From contig NC_088296.1 in NCBI RefSeq assembly GCF_032854445.1, positions 1,862,001 through 1,926,000 of the forward strand: a DNA stretch of 64,000 bases, read 5' to 3'. The notes beneath the pieces are model-generated. The model ran no database searches. It was not told the DNA's origin and saw only the letters and a program-made list of their open reading frames with translations. The position numbers and the translations under genes are program-made. Origin of the DNA: Liolophura sinensis. Its lineage: Eukaryota > Mollusca > Polyplacophora > Chitonida > Chitonidae. This document shows, piece by piece, positions 11,519 to 21,996 of this stretch (positions are counted from its first letter, which is position 1; the number at the start of each line of letters is the position of its first letter).

Positions 11519-12121
11519 TATAGTCTATTTCTTTTAGCGAGTCGCCTATATTCAGGTGACTGTAAAATCAGTTATACTCGCTATGAAGGTTGCCTTTGGT
11601 GATTGACACATAACACCACAAGCTCTACACATTGATACATCTATATTATTGCATGGAAAATGCAGTTAGAATACTTTTCTAATTCGAAGTATTAACCATC
11701 ATAAGCCTGGTTTCGGTACCAATACCTCATTGTTTCGGGTAACATCATAATTACACAACAACATGCTGGACAGTGGGTGTAGAGATTAATTTGTTTTACA
11801 ATGGCTGCACCAACAAGTGATTATAATAAAGGCCGGGCAGGAACACAGCCTACACTGCTGTCTCCGTGAACAGACCTCCCCCTAACATTCAGAATGCTAC
11901 CGGTTTTTTAATAATTATGGCGTCACTCAAGGCAACGAATTCTTGTCGTCGAAAAAAGTGTTCTAACTTAATTTTCTGCGCACGAATATGAACTTCTAAC
12001 ATACCCTATGTGTGGAGCTTGTGTTGTTATGTGCCACTGACTAAAGGCAATTTTGTTAATGAGTTTGAGTGATTTTACAGGCGGTTGAGTAAAGGCGACT
12101 GGCGACAAGAAATGGACTATA
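11519..12121. mobile_element. Foldback (long-inverted-repeat) MITE, copy 1
   Basis: The ends are TATAGTCTATTTCTT and AAGAAATGGACTATA. The two halves are inverted copies of each other over some 220-250 bp. Left-arm landmarks are GTAAAATCAGTTATACTCGC, CACAAGCTCTACACA, GTTAGAATACTTTTCTAA and GTAACATCATAATTA. Each has a diverged reverse complement in the right arm (GTGTGGAGCTTGTGTTG, TAATTATGGCGTCACTCAAG). The central spacer is ~150 bp. No transposase frame is present, so it is non-autonomous. The TA at each end would fit a TA target duplication as in Tc1/mariner elements, but that class call is inference. Confidence 0.85.
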
Positions 12122-13034
12122 GTGTATTAGACATCCGAGCTTCTGATTAACTGGTTATTAATTCCTAAGCTAAAAGCGAAGAAATAATTTGTTTTACTGT
12201 TCTGTGGTGCTAGTAATGCGCAGGAGATGGAATAAACCAACAAACTATGATCGATAATAGAGGACAGTTTTTCGCATTATTTTAACAAGGATAATTATAA
12301 AGAATTGTAAAAGAGGTAAATATACAGACTTTAGCTAACCCTTACATGATAAAACAAACGTGTTATTAAAAAAGACGGTCGGCCATATAAACAGTGGATA
12401 TGTGTAGATTTTGTGCAGTCACATGATGGTATATGTAGCTTAAGGGGCAAAACATACGTATACATATATTTATTGATACATTTATCGAATTAGTGTATCA
12501 ATCCGTGCTCAGAAATATCACACACATATTTATAACAAACTTTGAAATTGAAAAACAGATATTTACTAAACAGGATGAAGTAAATTTGTTTGATCCTGGA
12601 ATGTAAAGCATGTTAATGCTTCAAAACGTTTAACACAATTAATTTTCTTAACGACATTGCAATTGACTATAATACCCAATAGTCATTGTTTTCTATATGA
12701 ATATTCTTTAATTATTGATTCATGGGTTCATTTTTGAGGAGGAAGATTCAATATTGAGATTCTAAACTACGTAAATAGTTGCCTCAAGAAAGTGTTCCTA
12801 ATCACGAAGATGATATTTGTGATATTAAAACCTGAATTAACTCAAATTAAACTGGCTATTTTCAAATGCATACATTTGTCAAAGGACATCTACTTTAGGC
12901 ATAAAGCTCAGCAGTGCTATAAATAATCGGTGGCTTTAATAAGAATACCTTCAGCTGTATTTTTCAGAGTGCCTTAGTCGAATAGCTTAGCGTTGCGCCA
13001 GGAAGTGTAAGGAATAGTGAAAAGAAGCTCGCCT
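12122..13034. other. No gene or repeat recognised
   Basis: AT-rich and apparently unique. The ATTTTTCAG at about 12960-12968 is followed by stops in all frames, so it is not an exon boundary. Confidence 0.5.
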
Positions 13035-13040
13035 TCATAT

Positions 13041-13735
13041 TTGTGTAGAACTCAGCCACCTGTGGTGCCTCGTGCAGAACTCAGCCACCTGTAGTGCCTC
13101 GTGTAGAACTCAGCAACCTCTGGTGCCTCGAGTAGAATTCAGACACCTGTGGTGTCTCGTATAGAGCTCAGCCACCTGTGGTGCCTCGTGCAGAACTCAG
13201 CCACCTCGTGTAGAACTCAGCCACTTGTGGTGCCTCGTGTAGAACTCAGACACCTGTGGCGCCTCGTGTAGAACTCAGATTCCTGTTGTGCCTCGTGTAG
13301 AACTCAGACATCGGTGGTCCTTCTTGCAGAACTCAGCCACCTGTGGTGCCTCGTGCAGAACTCAGCCACCTGTGGTGCCTCATGTAGAACTCAGCCACCT
13401 GTTGTGCCTCGTGTAGAGATCAGACACCTGTGGTGCCTCGTGTAGAACTCAGACACCTGTGGTGCCTCGTGTAGAACTCAGACACCTGTGGTGCCTCGTG
13501 TAGAACTCAGACATCTGTGGTGCCTCGTGTAGAACTCAGACACCTGTAGTGCTTCGCGTAGAACTCAGCCACCTGTTGTGCTTCGTGTAGAACTCAGCCA
13601 CCTGTTGTGCCTCGTGTAGAGATCAGACATCCGTGGTGCCTCGTGTAGAACTCAGACGCCTGTGGTGCCTCGTGTAGAACTCAGACACCTGTGGTGCCTC
13701 GTGTAGAACTCAGACACCTGTGGTGCCTCTTCTTA
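13041..13735. repeat. 29 bp minisatellite, ~24 units
   Basis: The unit is GTAGAACTCAGACACCTGTG plus GTGCCTCGT. The exact 29 bp period is clear at 13442, 13471 and 13500. Two main variants alternate (CAGACACC and CAGCCACC), with one partial unit near 13195-13215. Confidence 0.95.
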
Positions 13736-13739
13736 AGTT

Positions 13740-14647
13740 TTAAACCTTTCACATGTAGTGTACTAAAATGGACAAAAATAATAAAATAAAAAACACTAGT
13801 AAAAATCATTATTTATTATCATTATGTCTTTCCACCAGTTTGATGACAACACCGCTAATGACAACCTAACATAATGACGCAGTTATCCTTGCAATAACTG
13901 TTAACACTGATTGTGTTTTGGAAATCAACGGCTCTCACTTCCCATTTATTGAATATTTATCCCTAAGGTAAAAAAAAAGCTCATGGTGCCAATGTGTTTT
14001 GTTGTACAGATTATTACTGTCAATACAGTTTCGCAATCTTTGTGAGAAAAACAATTAGAACAAATATTTCTGAAGAGTCCATTTGGCAATGGCAATAAAT
14101 ATGTCTTTGTCTTGTCTTCTCTCTTTTGTCTTTAGTTGTCTTTAGAAATCGTCACTTTTAACGTCTTTGTTGCCATAGAGTCTGACGGATTGTAACCTCT
14201 TTATTAATCACGAGCTGTTATACCCTCTAAATGTTACCCTCTAACTGAAACCCTTAATCTCTATATCGACATTCATCCGTCACCTGATTACACCTTACTG
14301 CTCTCATCGCCTTGGCCTTTATCCACATCTGTTATCGGACGTTAATGTGATTTCTTCTATAAATGCAAACTGCAGCCTACAATTAACGCTACTAGCTGCT
14401 GTCGATCGCGTAGACATTATTGCAGACAAGAATTGCCATTCCCCCGTTTAGAGCCTTCTAAATGAATTAGCAGGCATTGATTTTGACGTTAAGCTATAAA
14501 TGAAGTACTACTAGATTATATTCTATGTCGATGAGGGATGGCTTCCCGGGCTAATCCTAATCGGGCTAATCCTAATTCGGCGAGTTAGAGGGATTTATTG
14601 CTAAATCCATATTAAGTTCCTGGGAAATGTAAACTGTTATTTTACAG
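13740..14647. other. Unannotated, possible intron 5' of the 14.65 kb exon
   Basis: No array or SINE. Its right end is a plausible 3' splice site (ATTTTACAG ending 14647). I could not find a matching upstream exon. Confidence 0.4.
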
Positions 14648-14781
14648 ACCAGATGCCGGTGTCGATGAGGAAAACAATAAGCCTGATGTATGGGTCAGCT
14701 TTTCTGCAGGGTACAGCGTATACATAGCCAAGCCACATGGTCGATACAGTATGATCTTTCTTTTATTTGAGCGAAAGGATG
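14648..14781 (+). CDS. Candidate internal exon, 44 codons, unknown protein
   Basis: A TGTTATTTTACAG acceptor is followed by 134 bp with one stop-free frame (codons from 14649) and then the strong donor GGTGAGTTTT, whose GT is at 14782-14783. One base precedes the first full codon and one follows the last. The 44 residues include PDVWVSFSAGYSVYIAKP and YSMIFLLFERKD. This alternation of hydrophobic and polar residues, with W, Y and F, is typical of a beta-rich domain and unlike the surrounding AT-rich DNA. I do not recognise the family. The other two forward frames contain stops. No adjoining exon could be linked. If real, the tandem arrays that follow from 14.8 kb lie in an intron. Confidence 0.5.
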
Positions 14782-15020
14782 GTGAGTTTTCCGTTATGAA
14801 ACAACAACAGATATTCTGTTGAGTTCTAGTTTCGATGTATCAGCTATTTTTTTAAAAATTTCTATTTGAACGCAACATATACGGTTCTATACGGTTTTAG
14901 TTTACATACAACAGATGTTTCATTAGCCTCTGTTTGATCACCTCCGATATTCTATAGTATTTCAATATATTTTCTACCCGGTACTGTTAGGCACAGATGA
15001 CCTATGAGCATGTCGTAGAT

Positions 15021-15160
15021 GTTTTATAATGTTTCGGTTCCCCTACCTCACATGTTATACAATGCATAATGTTTCGGTTCCAATGCCTCACATGTTATAC
15101 ATTGTATAATGTTTCGATTCCGATACCTCACATGTAATAAAATGCATAATGTTTCATTTT
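15021..15160. repeat. 40 bp minisatellite, ~3.5 units
   Basis: GTTTCGGTTC recurs at 15031 and 15071, and GTTTCGATTC at 15111, an exact 40 bp period with shared ACCTCACATGTTATAC. The unit resembles a diverged form of the 33 bp unit that follows. Confidence 0.85.
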
Positions 15161-15318
15161 CGACTCAATGGGTGATCTATAAGCTTTTATTTGCGATACA
15201 ACATATGTCATACCCTCTTTCAGTGCTTTGCTTTGACAAATGCTTTGGAAGGTTCAGCCCAACATCAGCTCCATAAGCTTTCACTTTCGACAATTTATAT
15301 CTTGCATAATCTTTCAGT

Positions 15319-16300
15319 TTGGATGCTGCGTGTGTCCTGCTTGGTTTCAGCTTTGATGCAGTAGAAGTTCTGCATATACACGATTTCAGTCTCGATATTG
15401 TAGCAGTTCTGTATGATTTCAGTCTCGATACTGTAGCAGTTCTGTATGATTTCAGTCTAGATACAACAGCAGTTCTGTGTGATTTCAGTCTCGATACTGT
15501 AGCAGTTCTGTATGATTTCAGTCTAGATACTGTAGCAGTTCTGTATGATTTCAGTCTCGATACAACAGCAGTTCTGTATGATTTCAGTCTCGATACTGTA
15601 GCAGTTCTGTATGATTTCAGTCTCGATACAACAGCAGTTCTGTATGATTTCGATACTGTAGCAGTTCTGTATGATTTCGATACTGTAGCAGTTCTGTATG
15701 ATTTCAGTCTCGATACTGTAGCAGTTCTGTATGATTTCAGTCTCGATACTGTAGCAGTTCTGTATGATTTCAGTCTAGATACAACAGCAGTTCTGTATGA
15801 TTTCAGTCTCGATACAACAGCAGTTCTGTATGATTTCAGTCTAGATACTGTAGCAGTTTTGTATGATTTCAGTCTAGATACAACAGCAGTTCTGTATGAT
15901 TTCAGTCTCGATACAACAGCAGTTCTGTATGATTTCAGTCTCGATACAACAGCAGTTCTGTATGATTTCAGTCTCGATACAACAGCAGTTCTGTATGATT
16001 TCGATACTGTAGCAGTTCTGTATGATTTCAGTCTCGATACTGTAGCAGTTCTGTATGATTTCAGTCTCGATACTGTAGCAGTTCTGTATGATTTCAGTCT
16101 CGATGCAAGAGCAGCTCTATATGATTTCAGTCTCGATGCAACAACAGCTCTATATGGTTTAAGTGTCGATGCAACAGTTTAGATACAACAGCAGTTTCGT
16201 ATGATTTCAGTCTAGATACAACAGCAGTTCCGTATGATTTCAGTCTAGATACAGCAGAAGTTATGTATGGTTTAGTCTCAATGCAGCAGTAGTAGATACA
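15319..16300. repeat. 33 bp minisatellite (~27 units) with a 287-codon open frame
   Basis: Unit: CTGTATGATTTCAGTCTCGA plus TACTGTAGCAGTT. Two interchangeable forms occur (TACTGTAGCAG and TACAACAGCAG). A few units are 27 bp because AGTCTC is lost. Both lengths are multiples of three, so a + frame from ATG 15319 to the stop ending at 16182 stays open with period YDFSLDTVAVL. The reverse strand is also open through the core for the same reason, so openness is not evidence of a protein. The edges (15300-15390 and 16130-16300) decay gradually. I favour non-coding satellite; a low-complexity secreted or structural protein is the alternative. Confidence 0.9.
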
Positions 16301-16368
16301 ACATATACTTTATATAGCCTCATTTTCAGTGACACGTGAAATTGATATCATAATAATAATATAATAAC

Positions 16369-16505
16369 GCCACCGTGTACGTAGCCACAATGTGGGCCCT
16401 CTAAAGCGCCACTGTGTACGTAGCCACAATGTGGGCCCTCTAAAGCGCCACTGTGTACGTGGTCACAATGTGAGCTCTCTAAGGCGCCACCCTGTACGTA
16501 GTCAT
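16369..16505. repeat. 39 bp minisatellite, ~3.4 units
   Basis: CGCCACCGTGTACGTAGCCA plus CAATGTGGGCCCTCTAAAG, starting at 16369, 16408 and 16447 with an exact 39 bp period. The third unit has diverged. Confidence 0.93.
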
Positions 16506-16739
16506 ATGTGAACTGAATTAACATCAAACCCACTTGTACACTTGTGTGTAGAACGTATTATACGCCAGAACAATGTACAGCAAGTATCTTGGCAGAGATT
16601 TAGTGATAACTTCCCCATTACATCAGAATTGCGCTGATTCTTCACCGTCACGGGTATAGTAGAACCTCCAAACTTCACCACGTCTACATACTGGTCACTA
16701 TGACTCAACCGTGTATTGCCATTCGCTTATTCACATAAA

Positions 16740-16910
16740 ATAAAACAGTGAATGAGTAAACTGACAACATGCCGTATTTCATCGGTTACGTGTGACCATT
16801 TGCCAGATGTCACACTGTAGTCGCTGCTTTGGTTTCTCTCTCTATGCTGTACGTCTATCACACCGTCGTCGCTGCTTTGGTTTCACTCTCTACGCTGTAC
16901 GTCCTTTAAT
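16740..16910 (+). repeat. Dispersed VNTR repeat, short copy
   Basis: CTGACAACATGCCGTATTTC, then ACGTGTGACCATTTGCCAGA, then two units of GTCGTCGCTGCTTTGG with CTCTCTATGCTGTACGTC. It lacks the upstream half present in the 5390 and 56050 copies. Confidence 0.75.
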
Positions 16911-16984
16911 TATATTGTATTCCAGCAAAAACCAGGATTCTGCTGATGGACTAAGCATCCACAGGCCTGGTCTCTTTGCCATGT

Positions 16985-18460
16985 TTAAATGTTATGACAT
17001 GTCATAGGCCAACACAGCGTTTTGAGTGATTCTAGACCTGTGACGTCTAATAAATTGCAATTACATCACTGCATTTGCTTTTACCAGTAGTCTATTTCTT
17101 TAGCGAGTCGCCTATATTCAGATGTCTGTAAAATCAGTCATACTCGCTACAAAAATTGAATTTAGTCAGTGACACGTAACAAGGCAAGCTCTACATATCG
17201 ATATGTTGAAAACTGATATCCTTGAGAGGAAAATGCAGTTAGAACACTTTTCTAATTCATAATCTTAAACACCATAAGTACAGTTTCAACGCCAAGAACC
17301 CATTGCCCTGGGTGACGTCATAATTATATAAAAAAAAAACAGGTGGCATGCTGGGTAATGTGCGGGGTAATGTACGTCTTGGGGTAAAGTGACACAGTTA
17401 CCTAAGTTTTTATAGACTTTACTGCCATATTTTAAATTGTTTGCAGGTTTTAGTAAAAAAAAACCTTAATAGATGAATTATGTTTTATATCTTATAGTAT
17501 CTGATCTAACGGCAGAATGATTTTAAAAGCACTTAAAGAGGCAATTTTGTAATAAAAAAACAGTATAGTCGATTGGCGAAGATAGTAGTTAGGACTGTAT
17601 TTTTGGAATTGTCCTAAATACATGTTGATACACCTGTTGTAAAACAAATTACTCTCCACGCCCATTGTCAGCATGCCACTCGTTTCTGAATAATTATGAC
17701 GTCACCCGAGGCAATGAGTTCTTGGCGTCGAAAAAAGGGTTATGGAATTTAACATTGTAAAATTAGAAACGGCGTTCTAAGGTCATTTTTTTTTGCAAGA
17801 ATACGGGCCTTCCAACATGTTGATGTGTAGAGCTTGGGTTATTACGTGTCACTGACTAAATGCAACTTTGGTAGCGATTATTCCTGATTTACAGACAAGT
17901 GAGTAAAGGAGACTCGGCGCTAGAGGGCGCGTAACCTTTCAATGTTTAAGCATTTACATAAACAGATAAAATAAAATCCTGACTGAGGTACGTGACAACA
18001 GGTTGTATTAAACTGGTTACGTTTGGCCATTAGCCAACTATCGTCGCTGCTCTGGTTTTACCCCCTATACTGTACTCTATCACACGCTTGTCGCTGCTCT
18101 GATTTTACTCTCTATTCTGTACGTCTATCACACTGTCGTCGCTGCTCTGGTTTTACCCTCTATGCTGTACGTTTATCACACTGTAGTCGCTGCTCTGGTT
18201 TTACTCTCTATTCTGTATTCCATCACACGTTTGTCGCAGCTCTGGTTTTACTCTCTATTCTGTACTCCATCACACGGTTGTCGCTGCTCTGGTTTTTCTC
18301 TCTATGCTGTACGTTTATCACACTGTTGTCGGTGCTCTGATTTACTGTCTATTCTGTACACCATCACACGTTTGTTGCTGCTCTGGTTTTACCCTCTATA
18401 CTGTTACGTTTATCACACTGTAGTCGCTGCTCTGATTTTACTCTCTATTCTGTAAACTGG
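16985..18460 (+). repeat. Dispersed VNTR repeat split by a foldback element
   Basis: The left piece 16985-17087 (TTTGAGTGATTC, GACGTCTAATAAATTGCAAT, TTTGCTTTTACC) continues after the foldback element at about 17935 (TTTACATAAACAGATAAAAT, CCTGACTGAGGTACGTGACA). Then come ~9 tandem units of 46-48 bp (18040-18460): GTCGCTGCTCTGGTTTTACT, CTCTATTCTGTACG and TATCACACTGT. The order matches the intact copy at 56050-56330, which shows that the interruption is an insertion. Confidence 0.8.
17088..17919. mobile_element. Foldback MITE, copy 2, nested
   Basis: The left arm starts TAGTCTATTTCTTTAGCGAG. The right arm ends near GAGTAAAGGAGACTCGG. The arms pair strongly around GGGTGACGTCATAATTAT and ATAATTATGACGTCACCC, and around GGTGGCATGCTG and CAGCATGCCACTC. 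The internal spacer is ~300 bp, longer than in copy 1. The block TAATTTGTTTTACA, which follows the left arm of copy 1, lies here in reverse complement beside the right arm (TGTAAAACAAATTA near 17638). The centre is therefore inverted between copies. The right terminus is degraded. Confidence 0.85.
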
Positions 18461-19030
18461 CTTATTTTGTTGACACGTCGCTCTCCACCGAGGTGAGCGG
18501 ACTTCTTGATCAGTGATGATTTCGCTGGCTTCAACAAGATCCTGATGGACAACTTGTGGCTTTAAAGGCAAAGAACACACTAGTATGAAGTATATGTCAT
18601 ATGAAAGAAACTTAAATATATTCCGGGAAAATAGCTTTACCTGTTCTTTTAGAATACTTTTTGACATGGTAAATTGCATTTAAATTGTTCAATTTACTGT
18701 GATCTGTTCTGATCATATTGGGACCAGTAATGTCACTTAACGTTTTTGCCACTTAACACACATTGGATGCTACAGTAGATCATTCCAAATTCACCTTCAT
18801 TTAAAAGCCTTTAGTGCGTTTAACAAACGGATCTTGAAACGAACTATTCAAACCAAAAGTATTGCTGTGACGTCACTGATCCTGGATCCCAGGAGACCAT
18901 TTAGTCGGTTAGAAAAATGTGCGAACAAATTCTGAAAGAAAATAAACTATTTTCCTGGACAATGTTAAGTTCTGATAACATTTTATTTGCCTTTATATTT
19001 CCTTTACCTTTAAATCAAGACTGTTTTTAG
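18461..19030. other. Unannotated spacer
   Basis: A minus-strand stretch at about 18475-18560 reads as protein-like sequence (QVVHQDLVEASEIITDQEV) after an acceptor-like TTTGCCTTTAAAG, but the donor is poor. No repeat was seen. Confidence 0.35.
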
Positions 19031-19035
19031 ATCCC

Positions 19036-19180
19036 CGGCGACATGTGGTCGTTATTCTCAGGCTCTGAGTGGCCCAAAGATCTCCGGTTACATGTGGTCG
19101 TTGTCCCCAGGCTCTTGAGTGGCCGGAGGATCTCCTGCGACATGTGGCCGTTATCCTCAGGCTCTGAGTGGGCCGAAAAA
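19036..19180. repeat. ~50 bp tandem repeat, 3 units
   Basis: ACATGTGG recurs near 19040, 19090 and 19140 with shared CAGGCTCTGAGTGGCC and GGATCTCC, a period of about 50 bp. Confidence 0.85.
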
Positions 19181-20430
19181 TAAGGGAAACATTATTGTGT
19201 ATGGCATTCACTTCCAATGACACAAACAGATAAATGGACGAATTTTTAAATGCGACATTTAAAGGTTACTATGCATTTGTTTATGAGTCTTTCCGATAGG
19301 CTAGAAAACATTATTTTTTCTTCCAACAGAAAACTCGGAATATTACAACAGAACGCTTATGCCTTTATTTACTTTGCAGAAACTTTCAAAACTTTTATTT
19401 AGAGTGTTTGACCTACCCAGTAATTAAGGGCAACCACGCAAGAGCTAAAAACTGACAGTGGCTACGTCTTTGTTGAGGGCAGAAGGACGTTTCTTTGTAC
19501 ACATAATGCAATTAGTAACATGTGTCTTCTCAAAGACCAGATAGTTCTCACTAAACCAGAGAGGAAAAAGCCCGAGAATAACTACGTCAGCGTTCTTACT
19601 TCTCATTGGTAATTACAGTGAGTTTTGTGTTGGAGTGGCTAGACGAGACGTTCTCGAATTAACGGTTTTGTTCATGTGCTTTTGGCTATGTCTTTGAAAT
19701 CCAAGATCTGCTTTATATTGAGTATAATTATAGACAGTTATCCAAAGGGCTCAAAATACCAGGGTCATAACAAATATTGCAGCCTACTTCCTGATGCCGT
19801 TTCCTTGAGCAGCCTTACTTTAGCTCATTCCGCAGAGATGAGAAAACGGGCAATAATTGGGGGAAGAAAATGTATTTTTAAATGTATGTATCATACATCA
19901 TAAAAGATGTATCATACTTTTTTTTTATAATAATGAGATTTATCCGAAAAACATGCAAAAGATAATGGACAATGCTGCACAAATGACTGGTGTGAGTCGA
20001 GGCAACCCTCTTGAGAGTTTTATCCAATCAAACACGTTGCTATCAGATTGCGCGGCCTAAGCTGTGGTGGTTGCCTTTACACATTCTCTTCATGAAGTGA
20101 CATATGCTGACATAACTACTGCATAGGACATCATTTTGAGATTGTTTACAGCGGTTTAGTTACGTGTACCCGAAGGGCCATTTCACAAAGTGTTGTGAGT
20201 CAGGTTTGAAGGCCTAAAATCAGTTGACTTACAAGCCGTATAATATTCAACGATGGTATCACAAATTATGTCTCGGCCCAAACCGCATTCACCTCCCTAA
20301 ATACATTTTTTGTCGTTCATTTTAGCGTATAGTCAGCAGTTTCTAACAAATATCCTCGGCTGTTGAAGCCGAGGAGCTTTCCCTGACGTCCCCGATGACA
20401 AGGTCAGCACTGCTTTCATCTCGGAAGCAC
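19181..20430. other. No gene or repeat recognised
   Basis: Unique-looking. One frame near 19930-20060 contains NAAQMTGVSRGNPLESF, faintly like the helix-turn-helix of some transposases (TGVSR). It is too short and isolated to call. Confidence 0.4.
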
Positions 20431-20518
20431 CACTACAAAACTGAAGCATGAAATCCATCGACAGCCAACCGCCAATATCAGCCTCAGCGGTTCTTAGATT
20501 TATTTTCATTTGTTTCAG

Positions 20519-20654
20519 AATTGAGCATGAATCTAAAATTACCAGTTCAAATTACAAGCACAACCCCACCGGAGGTTATGACCTGAAACAGGAATACCCA
20601 TGCCGTGCATCTACGGCTAGGCTATTGAAACAGGATCGCTGGAGTTCCTTGTAA
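20519..20654 (+). CDS. Possible exon, tau/MAP-repeat-like pattern (weak)
   Basis: TTCATTTGTTTCAG precedes 136 bp that stay open to a TAA ending 20654. The start of the peptide, SKITSSNYKHNPTGG, follows the spacing of the microtubule-binding repeat of tau/MAP proteins (SKxxS..N.KH.PGGG), with one residue fewer between the two serines and N. Only one repeat is visible, the following residues do not continue the pattern, and the frame is also open upstream to ATG 20448. Chance is quite possible. It could be tested by looking for neighbouring repeats in adjacent sequence. Confidence 0.2.
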
Positions 20655-20659
20655 ATGAT

Positions 20660-21230
20660 ATAGTAGGCCTGCTGTATCAAACAGTTCAAGCAGTGGAAGA
20701 AATATTCTTCAAGTATGTGAATTTCCGAGAAACTATATTTATTACTTGGGCCTTCATGGCACAACTTTTATCTGTCATAGGCTACTGCTTAGACTATTAT
20801 AGGAAAATACCGTCGACGTTGAAGAGCTAGAGAAAACGAGATCAAAGTCCCCTTGCCTTTGATAATGGTGACGTGCTGAAGTTGTGTGAAGACAAAGTTT
20901 CATTAAACTTTTACTGGGTTAAAAAATCTAAAAGAACATTTAATGCCGGCTAAGATACTTTGAATTGTTGTCTTTCAGAGGACATAAAGTACAGGTGCTG
21001 TCTTTCACTTTACTGGTTTTTCTCGTAAGCGTTGATTGGATGAGATGATATGATAATTCTGTACAAGTGCTATTGATATTAAAAACGTTTAAAACACCTT
21101 GCAAGTCAAGCTGTTCTCGAAAATCATGTTGACGATTTGGAGCGGTTTGGATCGGACTTACAATGGCACTGAGAAAGACGTCCCTAAGGACAAACACTGT
21201 TTTCTTCAAAACACAATAATCTCCTTCTAA
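20660..21230. other. Unannotated
   Basis: No repeat seen. A minus-strand frame (20940-21368) of 142 codons overlaps the duplicated block at 21240-21640 and has a donor-like GTAAGT near 21165. Its duplicate at 24.8 kb does not keep the frame, so it is not called as a gene. Confidence 0.4.
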
Positions 21231-21239
21231 AACGTTACA

Positions 21240-21640
21240 GAAGAAAGCTAAGTCTGTTTGGTTTTCTGGGATGGCAGTTCTGTGTTTTTTCATTATAAAA
21301 ATTCCTTCAAAGCAACCTTCTAAAAGAGAGGATATTTTGATGACGGCAGTGACATTTGGTGCCGCCAAGACGCCCTGATCAACTCGAGTAGCCAGCTCTT
21401 AGAATTTTGTCTGTCTTTGCTTACGGCTAACGTCTATTCAAATTCTAATCCTGTGGACTTTGAGTCGCGACGTGAGTGGGAATATTGACCAGTGTGTCCT
21501 TGAAAAAACACATTTGATAGCATTCTTATATAAACCCAGTGGGGATGTGGATTAGTTTGGGCTTTCTGTCAAAACATTGGTGGGTTTGATAAAGGACTTG
21601 TGTGACCATCAGTGCATGTTTGAAGTCGAGGTTTGCTGAT
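21240..21640. repeat. Diverged ~400 bp repeat, copy A
   Basis: Ordered similarity with 24700-25090: TTTTTTCATTATAAAA with CTTTTTATGAAAGAC, TGGTGCCGCC with TGGTGCCGCAC, GAGTAGCCAGCTCTTAG with AAGTAGCCTGCCTCTTAG, then ATTCAAATTCTAAT with TTGAAATTCTAAT. Identity is perhaps 60-65%, so this is an old repeat of unknown class. Confidence 0.45.
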
Positions 21641-21791
21641 GTGCCAACATCACAAAGGGTTCATCTATTTCGTTAGTACGCTATTCTTCTAAAAAGGCAA
21701 GATTTAAGGGGTAAAAGTGCTTTGTGATTTCTGCGATCTGCCCTTTCTTCATTACTTTTATATGGGGCATACAAGCAATCTGAACCGGGAG

Positions 21792-21950
21792 CATCCGTGG
21801 CCGAGGTGGCTAGCACGCCAGCGCAACACAATGACTCAGAAGCCTCTCACCAATACTGTCGCTGTGGGATCAAGTTCAGCTCATGCTGGCGGTAGGTTGA
21901 AATGCCTGTAGAAACCTGCGGATGGTCGTGGCTTCCCTCGAGCTCTGCCT
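21792..21950 (+). mobile_element. SINE 5' fragment (main family)
   Basis: Box A region CCGTGGCCGAGGTGGCTAGC, then CTCTCACCAATACTGTCGCT, the box B region GGGATCAAGTTCAGCTCATG, GCGGATGGTCGTGG and GAGCTCTGCC. The 3' tail is absent. It is followed by about three copies of an 11-mer (CCTATACTAAG) at 21949-21996. Confidence 0.85.
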
Positions 21951-21996
21951 ATACTAAGCCTATACTAGACCATACGTCTATACTAAGGCGAGTCCA

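Noticed and set aside
13041-13735. CRISPR-like 29 bp periodicity
   Set aside because: The 29 bp unit is repeated with no spacers, so it is a plain minisatellite.
15319-16182. 287-codon frame with 11-residue repeats as a real protein
   Set aside because: It is open because the unit is 33 bp; the reverse strand is open too, the flanks are the same repeat in decayed form, and there is no supporting start context or splice evidence.
19930-20060. Transposase helix-turn-helix (TGVSR)
   Set aside because: The match is five residues in a short isolated frame; no other transposase motif is near.
20940-21368. 142-codon minus frame with a possible donor
   Set aside because: It overlaps a diverged repeat whose other copy (24.7-25.1 kb) does not keep the frame.
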